Assembly: GCA_029256365.1 (NCBI GenBank) | Contig: JAQSYB010000058.1 | Coordinates: 1 to 9,509 of the forward strand | Direction: 5' to 3' | Length of the DNA stretch: 9,509 bases | Origin: Clostridia bacterium | GTDB lineage: Bacteria > Bacillota > Clostridia > Lutisporales > Lutisporaceae | In this document: positions 1 to 6,286 of the stretch, in pieces | Layout of the letters: every line of letters starts with the position of its first letter | Numbering within the stretch: position 1 is the stretch's first letter | Notes under the pieces: generated by a model | Database searches by the model: none | What the model was told of the DNA's origin: nothing | Seen by the model: only the letters and a program-made list of their open reading frames with translations | Program-made: the position numbers and the translations under genes

Positions 1-43
1 TAAAGCAAAGAATACAAAACTGAACAGTTAATCAACACAAAAG

Positions 44-64
44 ATTCTTCACTGCGTTCAGAAT
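44..64. repeat. Imperfect palindrome in intergenic DNA
   Basis: ATTCT at 44-48 is mirrored by AGAAT at 60-64 around an 11-nt centre. The wording of the element (TTCTTCACTGCGTTCAGAAT plus GAC) resembles dispersed intergenic palindromes that I recall from many bacterial genomes. Only one copy is visible here, so its repeat nature is an inference. Confidence 0.3.
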
Positions 65-120
65 GACAGAATGGTTTAGTAATCTGCCACAAACGCTTTA
101 GGTAAGGAATAATTTACTGG

Positions 121-210
121 AGTGAAGCTTCACTGCCCACAAAGCAAGGTTCTGGTGCATTTGAAGCTGAAGGGAAGAAATTCGTTTCTTGCTTAAAGAA
201 TATATATTCT
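121..210 (+). other. Structured leader upstream of the helicase gene
   Basis: This non-coding stretch before the helicase start contains two perfect 14-bp palindromes, AGTGAAGCTTCACT (121-134) and AGAATATATATTCT (197-210). It also has a hairpin AAGAAA-TTCG-TTTCTT (175-190) with a UUCG loop. An alternative long-range pairing, AAGCAAG (142-148) with CTTGCTT (188-194), would compete with that hairpin because both use bases 188-190. I do not recognise any known riboswitch class. I could not place a convincing promoter between 1 and 246. The structure is seen directly; a regulatory role is only a guess. Confidence 0.35.
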
Positions 211-246
211 AAACAAATAATACACAAAAAATAAGAGGAGATTAAA

Positions 247-1403
247 ATGACAGCGACATTTACGGATTTAAAAATAAACGAAAGCCTAATTGAGGGCTTA
301 AAGAAGCAGAATATTGAGGAGCCTACCAATATTCAATTTAAGGCAATACCCCCCGCCCTAGAAAACCAGGAAGCGGCAAAACACTGGCATATCTGCTGCC
401 AATATTTCATAAGGTGGACAGCAGCAAACGAGAGATGCAGGCGATTATATTGGCACCAACTCATGAACTGGTCATGCAAATTGACAAGCAAATAAAAACC
501 TTGGCTGAGAACTCTGGGATTCCAATGAAGTCTATTTCTATCATTGGAAATGTCAATATAGATAGACAAATAGAAAAGCTAAGAGAGAAGCCACAGATAA
601 TAGTAGGCTCTGCAGGAAGAATATTAGAGCTGATTAAGAAAAGAAAAATCAATGCTCAAACGGTTAAAACCATCGTTATTGATGAAGGTGACAGACTGTT
701 GGATATCAATAACATTGCAGTTGTAAAGGATGTTATCAAAACAACACAGAGAGATAGACAGCTTATGCTATTTTCTGCAACTGTGAACGACAGAGCCATG
801 ACCGTTTCAAAGGAATTGATGAAGGAAGCAGTGGTAATCAAAGCAGAGGAGCAGGAGAAGCTAAATCCAAATGTAGAGCATTTGTACTTTGTTTCGGAGC
901 AAAGGGATAAAATAGAAGTCTTAAGAAAGCTGATTGCATCTATGGAACCAGAAAGAGCCATTGTATTTATCAACAAAAGCGAAGAAATAGAGAACATTAC
1001 ATCCAAGCTAAAGTTTCACAAGCTAAATGCTTTGGGTATATACGGAGCTGCAGAAAAGCAAGACCGACAAAAGGCTATGGAAAGCTTTAGAAACGGCAAG
1101 CTCCAGCTTTTGGTTGCTTCTGATTTGGCTGCAAGAGGTTTGGATATCACAGATGTATTCTACATATTCAATTTGGATTTGCCGGAGGACCCAAAGGAAT
1201 ATCTACATAGAGCAGGCAGAACAGGAAGAATGGGAAAACAAGGCTTGGTGATTTCCTTGGTAACAGAAAGGGAAGTTGAGACACTGAAGAAGTATCAAAG
1301 TTCCTTTCAGATTGGCATTGCACAAAAAGAAATATATATGGGAGCTGTTGTGGATCCAGGGACTAAGCCGGAAAATAAAAAACCAAGCAAATCAAAGAAA
1401 TAA
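247..1403 (+). pseudogene. DEAD-box RNA helicase, disrupted at the Walker A motif
   Basis: Members of this family unwind RNA using ATP, typically in ribosome assembly or mRNA turnover at low temperature. Translation should start at ATG 247, with AGGAG at 236-240. The first frame gives a normal Q motif region (F..L.I, then EPTNIQ and AIPPALENQ) up to base 369. Coding then continues in another frame from 369 with GSGKTLAYLLP. Between ENQ and GSGKT the family normally has about eight residues, so some 25 nt appear deleted, removing the front of motif I and shifting the frame. After the break all motifs are present: APTHEL (Ia), VGSAGR (Ib), motif II, SAT (III), VFINK (IV), SDLAARGLD (V) and HRAGRTGR (VI). 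Motif II reads DEGD instead of DEAD. The rebuilt protein would be about 393 residues, a compact two-domain helicase with a short Lys-rich tail. The GTG at 414 could only give a protein without Q motif and motif I. A sequencing or assembly fault is possible. Confidence 0.85.
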
Positions 1404-1409
1404 ATTTAA

Positions 1410-1450
1410 AAATGCCCTAACTGTCATGCAGTTGGGGCATTTGTTATTTA
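1410..1450 (+). terminator. Rho-independent terminator of the helicase gene
   Basis: A 14-bp stem, AAATGCCCTAACTG (1410-1423) with CAGTTGGGGCATTT (1429-1442), has one T-G wobble and a 5-nt loop. It starts 6 nt after the helicase stop and is followed by the T-rich GTTATTTAT. Confidence 0.8.
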
Positions 1451-1452
1451 TA

Positions 1453-1475
1453 GCCATTTGCGAAGCGAATCTAGG
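1453..1475. repeat. Small GCGAAGC-centred hairpin
   Basis: ATTTGC-GAA-GCGAAT forms a 6-bp stem (one wobble) around GAA, loosely flanked by GCC and GGC. It lies between the two terminators. GCGAAGC is known as an exceptionally stable small DNA hairpin. Its function here is unknown. Confidence 0.3.
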
Positions 1476-1494
1476 CAAAAGACTTTTATTCCAA

Positions 1495-1534
1495 GGTAAA
1501 AAAATGATGCTTGGCAATGCCAAACATCATTTTT
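1495..1534 (-). terminator. Terminator of the acetate transporter gene, possibly bidirectional
   Basis: AAAAATGATG (1500-1509) pairs with CATCATTTTT (1525-1534) and TTGGC (1511-1515) with GCCAA (1519-1523). There is one C/A mismatch and an AAT loop. Read on the minus strand, the hairpin begins 8 nt after the transporter stop codon and ends in a run of seven T. On the plus strand it also ends in five T, so it could back up the helicase terminator. Confidence 0.8.
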
Positions 1535-1542
1535 GAAGAATA

Positions 1543-2157
1543 CTATTTTTTAAATATTCCGAAGGGCTTGCCCACAGGTAAGAATACTCTTCCGAAGTGA
1601 GGATTCAATACTGTTGCGCCGCAGCCATAGAAAGATAACAATGATACCAGTAATTCTGAGTATGCTGCAAGCTTGTGTGGGAACTCTCCGCCGATTCCAA
1701 AGGTATCCAATGCCAGACCAACAAATAACAAGTCAATTAGCACGAATATCACAAATAATAATTTATTTGTTTCCATTGAACCGATTGTCATAATAACAGA
1801 GAAAATTAGATATCCTACGAAGGCAAAACCAAGTTGCTTAGCATCTACACCTGCTGCCATGTTCGCTCCAAATACTCCTGCTTTAATCATCCAGGATGCA
1901 GCTACACCAAACCAGAAAAGTGCGTAGGCACCAAATACAGTTGTTCCGAATGTGTTTTGTCTTTTTGAGTCGTTAATGCATGCAAATAATTGTGCAAATC
2001 CACCCAAGAAAATCGCCCAAGGAATGATGAAGGAAGTACCTTCAGTAATACCTAGCTTTTGGGAGGATGCGACCAAAGTAACAATTGCAAGACCAAATAG
2101 GCCAAGCCCTGAAGGGTCGCAGTTAAGGATTTTTACATCTTGTGTTTGGTTATTCAT
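1543..2157 (-). CDS. Acetate/succinate transporter, GPR1/FUN34/YaaH (SatP) family
   Basis: This 204-residue inner-membrane protein should move acetate (perhaps succinate) across the membrane together with protons, as its E. coli relative SatP does. Six hydrophobic segments are visible, at about residues 18-32, 43-62, 73-93, 108-126, 132-150 and 165-187. Family marks include GGFAQLFA in segment 2, NTFG just after it, and the C-terminal GRVFLPVG. The family signature NPAPLGL at the start of segment 1 is changed here to DPSGLGL. The ATG at 2157 has an excellent site, TAGGAGG, at 2164-2170 on the minus strand. The gene stands alone, divergent from lysA and convergent with the helicase. In a fermentative Clostridium it could serve acetate export or re-uptake. 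The family call is firm; substrate and direction are inferred. Confidence 0.93.
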   Translation of the reverse strand: MNNQTQDVKILNCDPSGLGLFGLAIVTLVASSQKLGITEGTSFIIPWAIFLGGFAQLFACINDSKRQNTFGTTVFGAYALFWFGVAASWMIKAGVFGANMAAGVDAKQLGFAFVGYLIFSVIMTIGSMETNKLLFVIFVLIDLLFVGLALDTFGIGGEFPHKLAAYSELLVSLLSFYGCGATVLNPHFGRVFLPVGKPFGIFKK

Positions 2158-2190
2158 AAATAGCCTCCTAATAAATAGTCACCATAATAA

Positions 2191-2217
2191 ATTATCAAAA
2201 AAAGTCGAGTATGTCAA
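2191..2217 (-). promoter_or_regulatory. Candidate promoter of the acetate transporter gene
   Basis: On the minus strand a perfect -35 box TTGACA (2217-2212) is followed after 15 nt by GATAAT (2196-2191). The spacer is shorter than the usual 17. A weaker TAATTT would sit at 17. Either leads to a short leader ending in the TAGGAGG site. Confidence 0.45.
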
Positions 2218-2276
2218 ACATTTATCGATATTTGGAAAAATATATTATTTCACTAAAATTATCATTTATATTATTG

Positions 2277-2305
2277 TTGACTTAATTACATAATTTTGAT
2301 ACACT
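2277..2305 (+). promoter_or_regulatory. Promoter of the lysA-lysC operon
   Basis: TTGACT (2277-2282) is a near-consensus -35 box. After 17 nt comes TACACT (2300-2305), preceded by TGA, which makes it an extended -10. Transcription would begin near 2312, about 50 nt before the lysine aptamer. No other good sigma-A-like match lies between here and the riboswitch. Confidence 0.6.
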
Positions 2306-2361
2306 ACATTTTAATATATAAAACAACCAACAAAAAGTATAATAAAAATCGCATATAGAAA

Positions 2362-2528
2362 CGATATGGTACAGAGGATGCGGTTGTCATAAGTAATGTG
2401 TAGATTTCACATGAAAGGGTCAATCGCCGAAATATGTAACTCAGGTTATGTATTGGGACTATGCTTAAGAAGTATAGTACTGTCTTGAAGAAATTGCCCA
2501 ATTTTTTTGAGGAGTGCTTATCATATCG
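2362..2528 (+). ncRNA. Lysine riboswitch (L-box) aptamer
   Basis: The five-stem fold of the lysine riboswitch can be drawn completely. P1 pairs 2362-2371 with 2519-2528 (10 bp, one wobble). P2 pairs GCGGTTG (2380-2386) with CAATCGC (2421-2427). P3 pairs 2431-2440 with 2445-2454. P4 pairs 2458-2466 with 2470-2478. P5 pairs 2484-2495 with 2500-2511. Conserved core pieces are AGAGG (2373-2377), AGTA (2392-2395), GAAAGGG (2413-2419), GCCGAA (2426-2431), TTGGGAC (2453-2459) and ACTGTC (2479-2484). It sits directly before lysA, the expected target. Binding of lysine should stabilise P1 and let the downstream terminator form, lowering expression of lysA and lysC. The P2 arm is unusually short. Confidence 0.93.
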
Positions 2529-2550
2529 GGGCAAGAGGATCTGTTTATAC

Positions 2551-2588
2551 AACAGTCATGGCTTCCTTTTGCTCATGACTGTTTTTTG
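2551..2588 (+). terminator. Regulatory intrinsic terminator of the lysine riboswitch
   Basis: AACAGTCATG (2551-2560) pairs with CATGACTGTT (2574-2583), a perfect 10-bp stem with a 13-nt loop, and runs into TTTTTT (2582-2587). It lies 22 nt after P1 and 35 nt before lysA, which is where an attenuator belongs. I could not identify the competing antiterminator with confidence. Confidence 0.88.
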
Positions 2589-2610
2589 TTTACTTAAATA
2601 TCAATTGAAA

Positions 2611-2625
2611 TGGGGAAAAATGATG
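2611..2625 (+). promoter_or_regulatory. Weak ribosome binding site deciding the lysA start
   Basis: TGGGGAAAA (2611-2619) directly precedes two consecutive in-frame ATG codons at 2620 and 2623. No AGGAGG is present, unlike the other genes here. The frame stays open back to 2461, but that stretch is riboswitch and terminator, so translation must begin after it. Confidence 0.5.
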
Positions 2626-3924
2626 AAGCTATTTGGAACGATGAAGATAAATGAAAAGGGTCACCTAGCTATAGGAGGCTGTGATGTAATGGATTTGGCA
2701 AAGGAATTTAAAACACCTTTGTATGTCATGGATGAGGAATTAATCAGGGAGAATTGCAGACTTTTCAAGAATGCATTTTTAAAAAGCGGTATGGAGACAG
2801 AAGTAATATATGCTTCAAAAGCATTCTTGAATATTGCTATATGCAAGGTAATTCACGAAGAGGGATTGTCCTTGGATGTGGTGTCTGGAGGAGAGATTTA
2901 TACTGCACTTAAGGCAGGCTTTCCTACTGAGAAAATCTACTTTCACGGCAATAATAAGACTGTAGATGAGCTGGAAATGGCAATTGAAAATGGCATTGGG
3001 CGCATTGTTGTGGATAATTTGCAGGAGCTGCATATCATAGATGAGCTATGCGAGAGAAAAAACAGAGCTGTAAATATACTCTTTCGAGTAAACCCAGGAA
3101 TCGAAGCACATACCCATGCTTATATCCAAACCTCGAAAAATGATTCCAAGTTTGGAGAATCCATATATAGTGAAAGCTTTGGTGCTATTATAGAAGCTTT
3201 AAAATCAAGCAGCTACATTACACTTAAAGGCTTGCACTGCCACATAGGCTCGCAAATTTTTGAAGAAGAATCCTTTTATTCTGCAGCAGGAGTGATGCTT
3301 GAGTTTATTGCCAGACTGAAGGCAGATTATGAATTGGTTGTGGAAGAGCTGAATCTTGGCGGTGGATTTGGGGTGTATTATTCCGAGGGAGATGCGCCTA
3401 TCAATTTAGAGAGCTGTTTGAGAAATGTTTTGGGACTCATTAGAGACCAAGCCTCCCAATTGAATATAAAGCTTCCAAAGCTGATGATTGAGCCTGGAAG
3501 AGCGATTGTAGCAAATGCAGGAACTACATTATATAATATCGGATCTATCAAGAAAACCCATGGCGGTAGGAATTATATATTTGTTGATGGGGGAATGACG
3601 GACAATCCTCGTACTGCCTTGTATGATGCAAAATATGATGCACTTATTGCAAACAAAGGAGCTTCTGAAAACGAAGAGCTATATACCATAGCTGGGAAAT
3701 GCTGTGAATCAGGAGATATCATCATCAGAGATATCCAGCTTCCTGCAGCAGAGAAGAATGATTTAATTGCTGTGCTGAGTACAGGAGCATACAATTACAG
3801 CATGTCAAGCAACTACAACAGAATACCGCGGCCAGGGGTGGTTTTTGTAAAGGATGGGCAAGGTACACTGGTAGTAAAGCGTGAAACTTATGATGATATT
3901 CTAAAAAATGATATTCAAATATAA
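2623..3924 (+). CDS. lysA: Diaminopimelate decarboxylase
   Basis: LysA removes CO2 from meso-diaminopimelate to give L-lysine, the last step of lysine synthesis, in the cytoplasm with pyridoxal phosphate (PLP). The start chosen at 2623 gives MKLFGTMKIN and 433 residues, normal for the family; ATG 2620 would add one Met. The N-terminal barrel carries YASKA with PLP-binding Lys66, HCHIGSQ (205-211), the phosphate-binding GGGFG (246-250) and EPGRAIVANAG (290-300). The C-terminal domain has the catalytic CESGD (361-365) and GAYNYSMSSNYN (388-399), both typical of LysA. Related arginine or ornithine decarboxylases of the same fold are less likely given the lysine riboswitch and the aspartokinase 20 nt downstream. 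Transcription is expected to fall when lysine is high. Confidence 0.96.
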   Translation: MKLFGTMKINEKGHLAIGGCDVMDLAKEFKTPLYVMDEELIRENCRLFKNAFLKSGMETEVIYASKAFLNIAICKVIHEEGLSLDVVSGGEIYTALKAGFPTEKIYFHGNNKTVDELEMAIENGIGRIVVDNLQELHIIDELCERKNRAVNILFRVNPGIEAHTHAYIQTSKNDSKFGESIYSESFGAIIEALKSSSYITLKGLHCHIGSQIFEEESFYSAAGVMLEFIARLKADYELVVEELNLGGGFGVYYSEGDAPINLESCLRNVLGLIRDQASQLNIKLPKLMIEPGRAIVANAGTTLYNIGSIKKTHGGRNYIFVDGGMTDNPRTALYDAKYDALIANKGASENEELYTIAGKCCESGDIIIRDIQLPAAEKNDLIAVLSTGAYNYSMSSNYNRIPRPGVVFVKDGQGTLVVKRETYDDILKNDIQI

Positions 3925-3944
3925 ATAGGGGGAGGAGATACAAT

Positions 3945-5150
3945 ATGGCAGTGGTAGTACAAAAGTATGGCGGTACCTCGGTGGGTACAATTGAGAAGAT
4001 TAAAGCAGTAGCGAAGAAGGTCATTGCAAGAAAACAGCAAGGAAATGATGTTGTAGTTGTAGTATCCGCAATGGGTAAAACCACTGATGGGCTAATCGCT
4101 ATGGCAAAAGAAATATCCCCTAATCCAAATAAAAGAGAAATGGATATGCTGGTATCCACAGGAGAGCAAATATCAATCGCATTGCTTTCTATGGCATTTC
4201 ATGAGTATGGCCATGATTCTATTTCTTTGACTGGCTCTCAGGCAGGTATAAAAACCGAGGGACATCATACAAAGAATAGAATTAATGATATTGATCTAAA
4301 AAACGTAAAAAAGCATCTCAAGGAAGGCAAAATAGTTGTAGTTGCTGGCTTCCAGGGAATAAATGAAAATGGAGACATCACTACCTTGGGAAGAGGTGGG
4401 TCTGATACGACAGCGGTGGCATTGGCAGCTAAGCTTAAATGCCTATGCGAGATCTATACAGATGTTGAAGGGGTATATAGTGTAGACCCAAGAGTATATC
4501 CTAAAGCAAAAAAACTGGATACCATATCCTATGAGGAAATGATGGAAATGGCAAGCTTGGGAGCTGGTGTAATGGAGACAAGAGCAGTAGAGCTGGGCTT
4601 TAAGTATAATATACCCATATACGTTGCAATGGCGCATGGAGATAAAATGGGAACTACGATAAAGGAGTATGATGAGACGATGGAAGGCAAAGTAATTACG
4701 GGGTTAACTATAAATGATGATGTACTAATGATTACGGTCAATAATGTAGAATCGAAATCAAAAAACATAGCCTTGATTTTTGATATGGTTGGCAAACACA
4801 ATGTCAATATAGACATGATAAGCCAGACAGCACCCTATGAAGGGCGTGTAAATGTATCCTTTACCTGTTCAAAGGAAGATACTTACGCCATTGCAGAAGT
4901 AGAAAAGGCACTACAAGTAGAGATGCCGCAAGTGGAACTGTCTCAAGAAAGTGACGTAATAAAGCTTTCAGTGGTGGGTATCGGAATGATGAAACAGTCA
5001 GGAGTAGCGGCTAAGGTATTCAGCATTTTTGCGGAAAACAACATAGAATTTAAGCAAGTTACAACCTCTGAAATTAGTATAAGCTATACAATTCGTTCTG
5101 AGGATAAGCAAAAGGCTGTGGATGCTTTGGCAAAAGCATTAAATTTATAG
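3945..5150 (+). CDS. lysC: Aspartate kinase, lysine-type with two ACT domains
   Basis: Aspartokinase phosphorylates L-aspartate with ATP, the first step towards lysine, threonine and methionine. The 401-residue protein starts at ATG 3945 behind a strong GGGGGAGGAG (3928-3937), 20 nt after lysA. Kinase-domain motifs are KYGGTSV (7-13), VVVVSAMGKTTD (37-48), STGEQIS (71-77), TTLGRGGSDTTA (146-157) and YTDVEGVYSVDPR (171-183). Two ACT domains follow at about 257-330 and 338-401, which bind the feedback amino acid. Length and layout match B. subtilis aspartokinase II (LysC), and the shared lysine riboswitch suggests lysine as regulator. An in-frame ATG at codon 246 may start a separate beta subunit. 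No homoserine dehydrogenase is fused, ruling out a ThrA-type enzyme. Confidence 0.95.
   Translation: MAVVVQKYGGTSVGTIEKIKAVAKKVIARKQQGNDVVVVVSAMGKTTDGLIAMAKEISPNPNKREMDMLVSTGEQISIALLSMAFHEYGHDSISLTGSQAGIKTEGHHTKNRINDIDLKNVKKHLKEGKIVVVAGFQGINENGDITTLGRGGSDTTAVALAAKLKCLCEIYTDVEGVYSVDPRVYPKAKKLDTISYEEMMEMASLGAGVMETRAVELGFKYNIPIYVAMAHGDKMGTTIKEYDETMEGKVITGLTINDDVLMITVNNVESKSKNIALIFDMVGKHNVNIDMISQTAPYEGRVNVSFTCSKEDTYAIAEVEKALQVEMPQVELSQESDVIKLSVVGIGMMKQSGVAAKVFSIFAENNIEFKQVTTSEISISYTIRSEDKQKAVDALAKALNL
4661..4682 (+). promoter_or_regulatory. Possible internal start for the aspartokinase beta subunit
   Basis: AAAGGAGT (4661-4668) precedes an in-frame ATG at 4680 (codon 246 of lysC), with a rather long gap of 12 nt after AAGGAG. 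A start here would give a 156-residue protein containing just the two ACT domains. B. subtilis LysC makes a beta subunit of similar size from the equivalent region. The out-of-frame ATGs at 4669 and 4672 are a complication. Confidence 0.5.
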
Positions 5151-5197
5151 GGCAAAAAGGCTGCAAAATTTGTTGCAGCCTTTTATTTTGCCCTATA
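5146..5197 (+). terminator. Strong terminator of the lysA-lysC operon
   Basis: The inner stem AAAAGGCTGCAA (5155-5166) with TTGCAGCCTTTT (5173-5184) is perfect over 12 bp. An outer arm, TATAGGGC (5146-5153) with GCCCTATA (5190-5197), extends it and includes the lysC stop codon. TTTTATTTT forms the T-tract. The near-symmetrical form suggests it can also work on the minus strand. Confidence 0.85.
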
Positions 5198-5220
5198 ATA
5201 AATGGTAATTTCATACAAAC

Positions 5221-5250
5221 TTAACAGAAATGTAACACTCTTTATATCAT
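5221..5250 (+). promoter_or_regulatory. Tentative promoter of the PHP gene
   Basis: TTAACA (5221-5226) could be a -35 box, with TATATC (5243-5248, 16-nt spacer) or TATCAT (5245-5250, 18-nt spacer) as -10. Both are mediocre matches. A promoter is expected here because a strong terminator precedes the gene. Confidence 0.3.
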
Positions 5251-5286
5251 AATGTGATAAAATGGAATAGAAAAGGAGGTGAGAGA

Positions 5287-6126
5287 ATGAACTATTTAGT
5301 AGACTATCATATGCATTCAACCTACTCAACTGATGGGAACGATTCCATTCATGAAATGTGTAAAATGGCAATAAAAAATGGATTAAAAGAAATTGCTATT
5401 ACGGACCACTTTGAACCTACTACTGAGGATAAGCTGTATTTACCCTACGATCAAAAGGGCTATTGGGCAGATATTACAAAGGCAAAACAGCAGTTTAAAG
5501 GAAAGCTCAAGATAAAGCTAGGAGTTGAAATGGGGCAGCCGCATTTGTTTCAGCAGGGTTCCGAGACAGTATTGAAGGATTTTCCTTATGATTATGTTTT
5601 GGCTTCTGCCCATAAGATTTCGGATGGAAGAGATATGTCAGAGATTGATTATAGGAGCATCTCAATAGAGGATGTATGCAGCTTCTATCTAAAGCAGCTG
5701 GAAATGCTGCTTGAATGGGAGGATTTTGATTGCATCGCACATTTGGATCTGATAAAGAGATATAGTGCCAGCATCTATGGTAGGAATTTATCATTAAACT
5801 GTCAGCACGAATTGCTGTCAGAGGTATTAAAGAAAACGATAGCCAAGGGAAAGGGCATAGAAATTAATACGTCAGGGTTAAGACAATCACCAAAGGAAAC
5901 AATGCCGGGACTTGATGTAATCAGCTTGTATCATAAATTGGGAGGAGAGATTCTTACAATAGGCTCTGATGCACATCGAGCAGAGGATGTTGGAAAAGGC
6001 ATCAAAGAAGCGATTAACCTAGCAAGAAATGCAGGGTTTCGATATATCACAGCATTTAGCGAAAGAAAACCAGAACAAATTAGAATAAGCGATGAAAGGG
6101 CATTTTCAGCAGGCCAAAGGTATTAA
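5287..6126 (+). CDS. PHP-domain phosphoesterase, histidinol-phosphatase type
   Basis: PHP proteins are metal-dependent phosphoesterases; the closest known role is HisK-type histidinol-phosphatase, which turns L-histidinol phosphate into histidinol in histidine synthesis. The start at ATG 5287 is fixed by an ideal AAAGGAGGTGA (5272-5282) and gives 279 residues, usual for the family. The expected metal ligands are all visible: HMH (His8, His10), TDH (Asp40, His41), GVEMGQPH (Glu81), SAHK (His109), AHLD (His152) and the C-terminal GSDAH (Asp228, His230). The GIEINTSGLR motif (190-199) is also typical. No other histidine genes are in view and the gene is bracketed by terminators, so it appears to be a single-gene unit. 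Another phosphate ester substrate is possible. The fold and catalytic chemistry are well supported; the substrate is inferred. Confidence 0.85.
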   Translation: MNYLVDYHMHSTYSTDGNDSIHEMCKMAIKNGLKEIAITDHFEPTTEDKLYLPYDQKGYWADITKAKQQFKGKLKIKLGVEMGQPHLFQQGSETVLKDFPYDYVLASAHKISDGRDMSEIDYRSISIEDVCSFYLKQLEMLLEWEDFDCIAHLDLIKRYSASIYGRNLSLNCQHELLSEVLKKTIAKGKGIEINTSGLRQSPKETMPGLDVISLYHKLGGEILTIGSDAHRAEDVGKGIKEAINLARNAGFRYITAFSERKPEQIRISDERAFSAGQRY

Positions 6127-6134
6127 AGTAAGGC

Positions 6135-6164
6135 AAGGCAGCTGTGATGCTTTTTTTATTTTTT
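6135..6164 (+). terminator. Probable terminator of the PHP gene
   Basis: A 6-bp stem, AAGGCA (6135-6140) with TGCTTT (6148-6153) and one wobble, begins 9 nt after the stop and leads into TTTTTTTATTTTTT. The stem is weak but the T-tract is long. Confidence 0.55.
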
Positions 6165-6286
6165 GATAAAAGTAAAAATTACATATTATTACATTGTTCG
6201 ATATTCTTATAGCATTCGTTGTAAATTAAAGGTAAAATGTCATTAGATAGTAAAACAAACAATGTTTGATGGGGTGGGATTTAGGA

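Noticed and set aside
122..196. Small + strand ORF of 24 codons starting at GTG 122
   Set aside because: No well-spaced ribosome binding site, it overlaps palindromic leader structure, and the peptide has no recognisable features.
414..1403. Treating the second helicase frame as a normal short gene from GTG 414
   Set aside because: There is no ribosome binding site and the product would lack Q motif and motif I; GSGKT lies upstream in the same frame without a start codon.
1543..2293. Plus-strand ORFs opposite the acetate transporter
   Set aside because: They are antisense shadows of the transporter gene, with no binding sites or family motifs.
2461..2622. Extending lysA upstream to ATG 2461
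   Set aside because: The extension runs through riboswitch stems P4, P5 and P1 and the terminator; homologous LysA proteins begin at MKLFGTM-like sequence.
5254..5286. Longer start for the PHP gene at 5254
   Set aside because: It would translate the AAAGGAGGTGA ribosome binding site, which fits ATG 5287 perfectly.
6165..6265. Promoter for the histidine kinase
   Set aside because: Several AT-rich pieces such as TTACAT and TATTCT exist, but none makes a convincing -35/-10 pair, so I do not list one.
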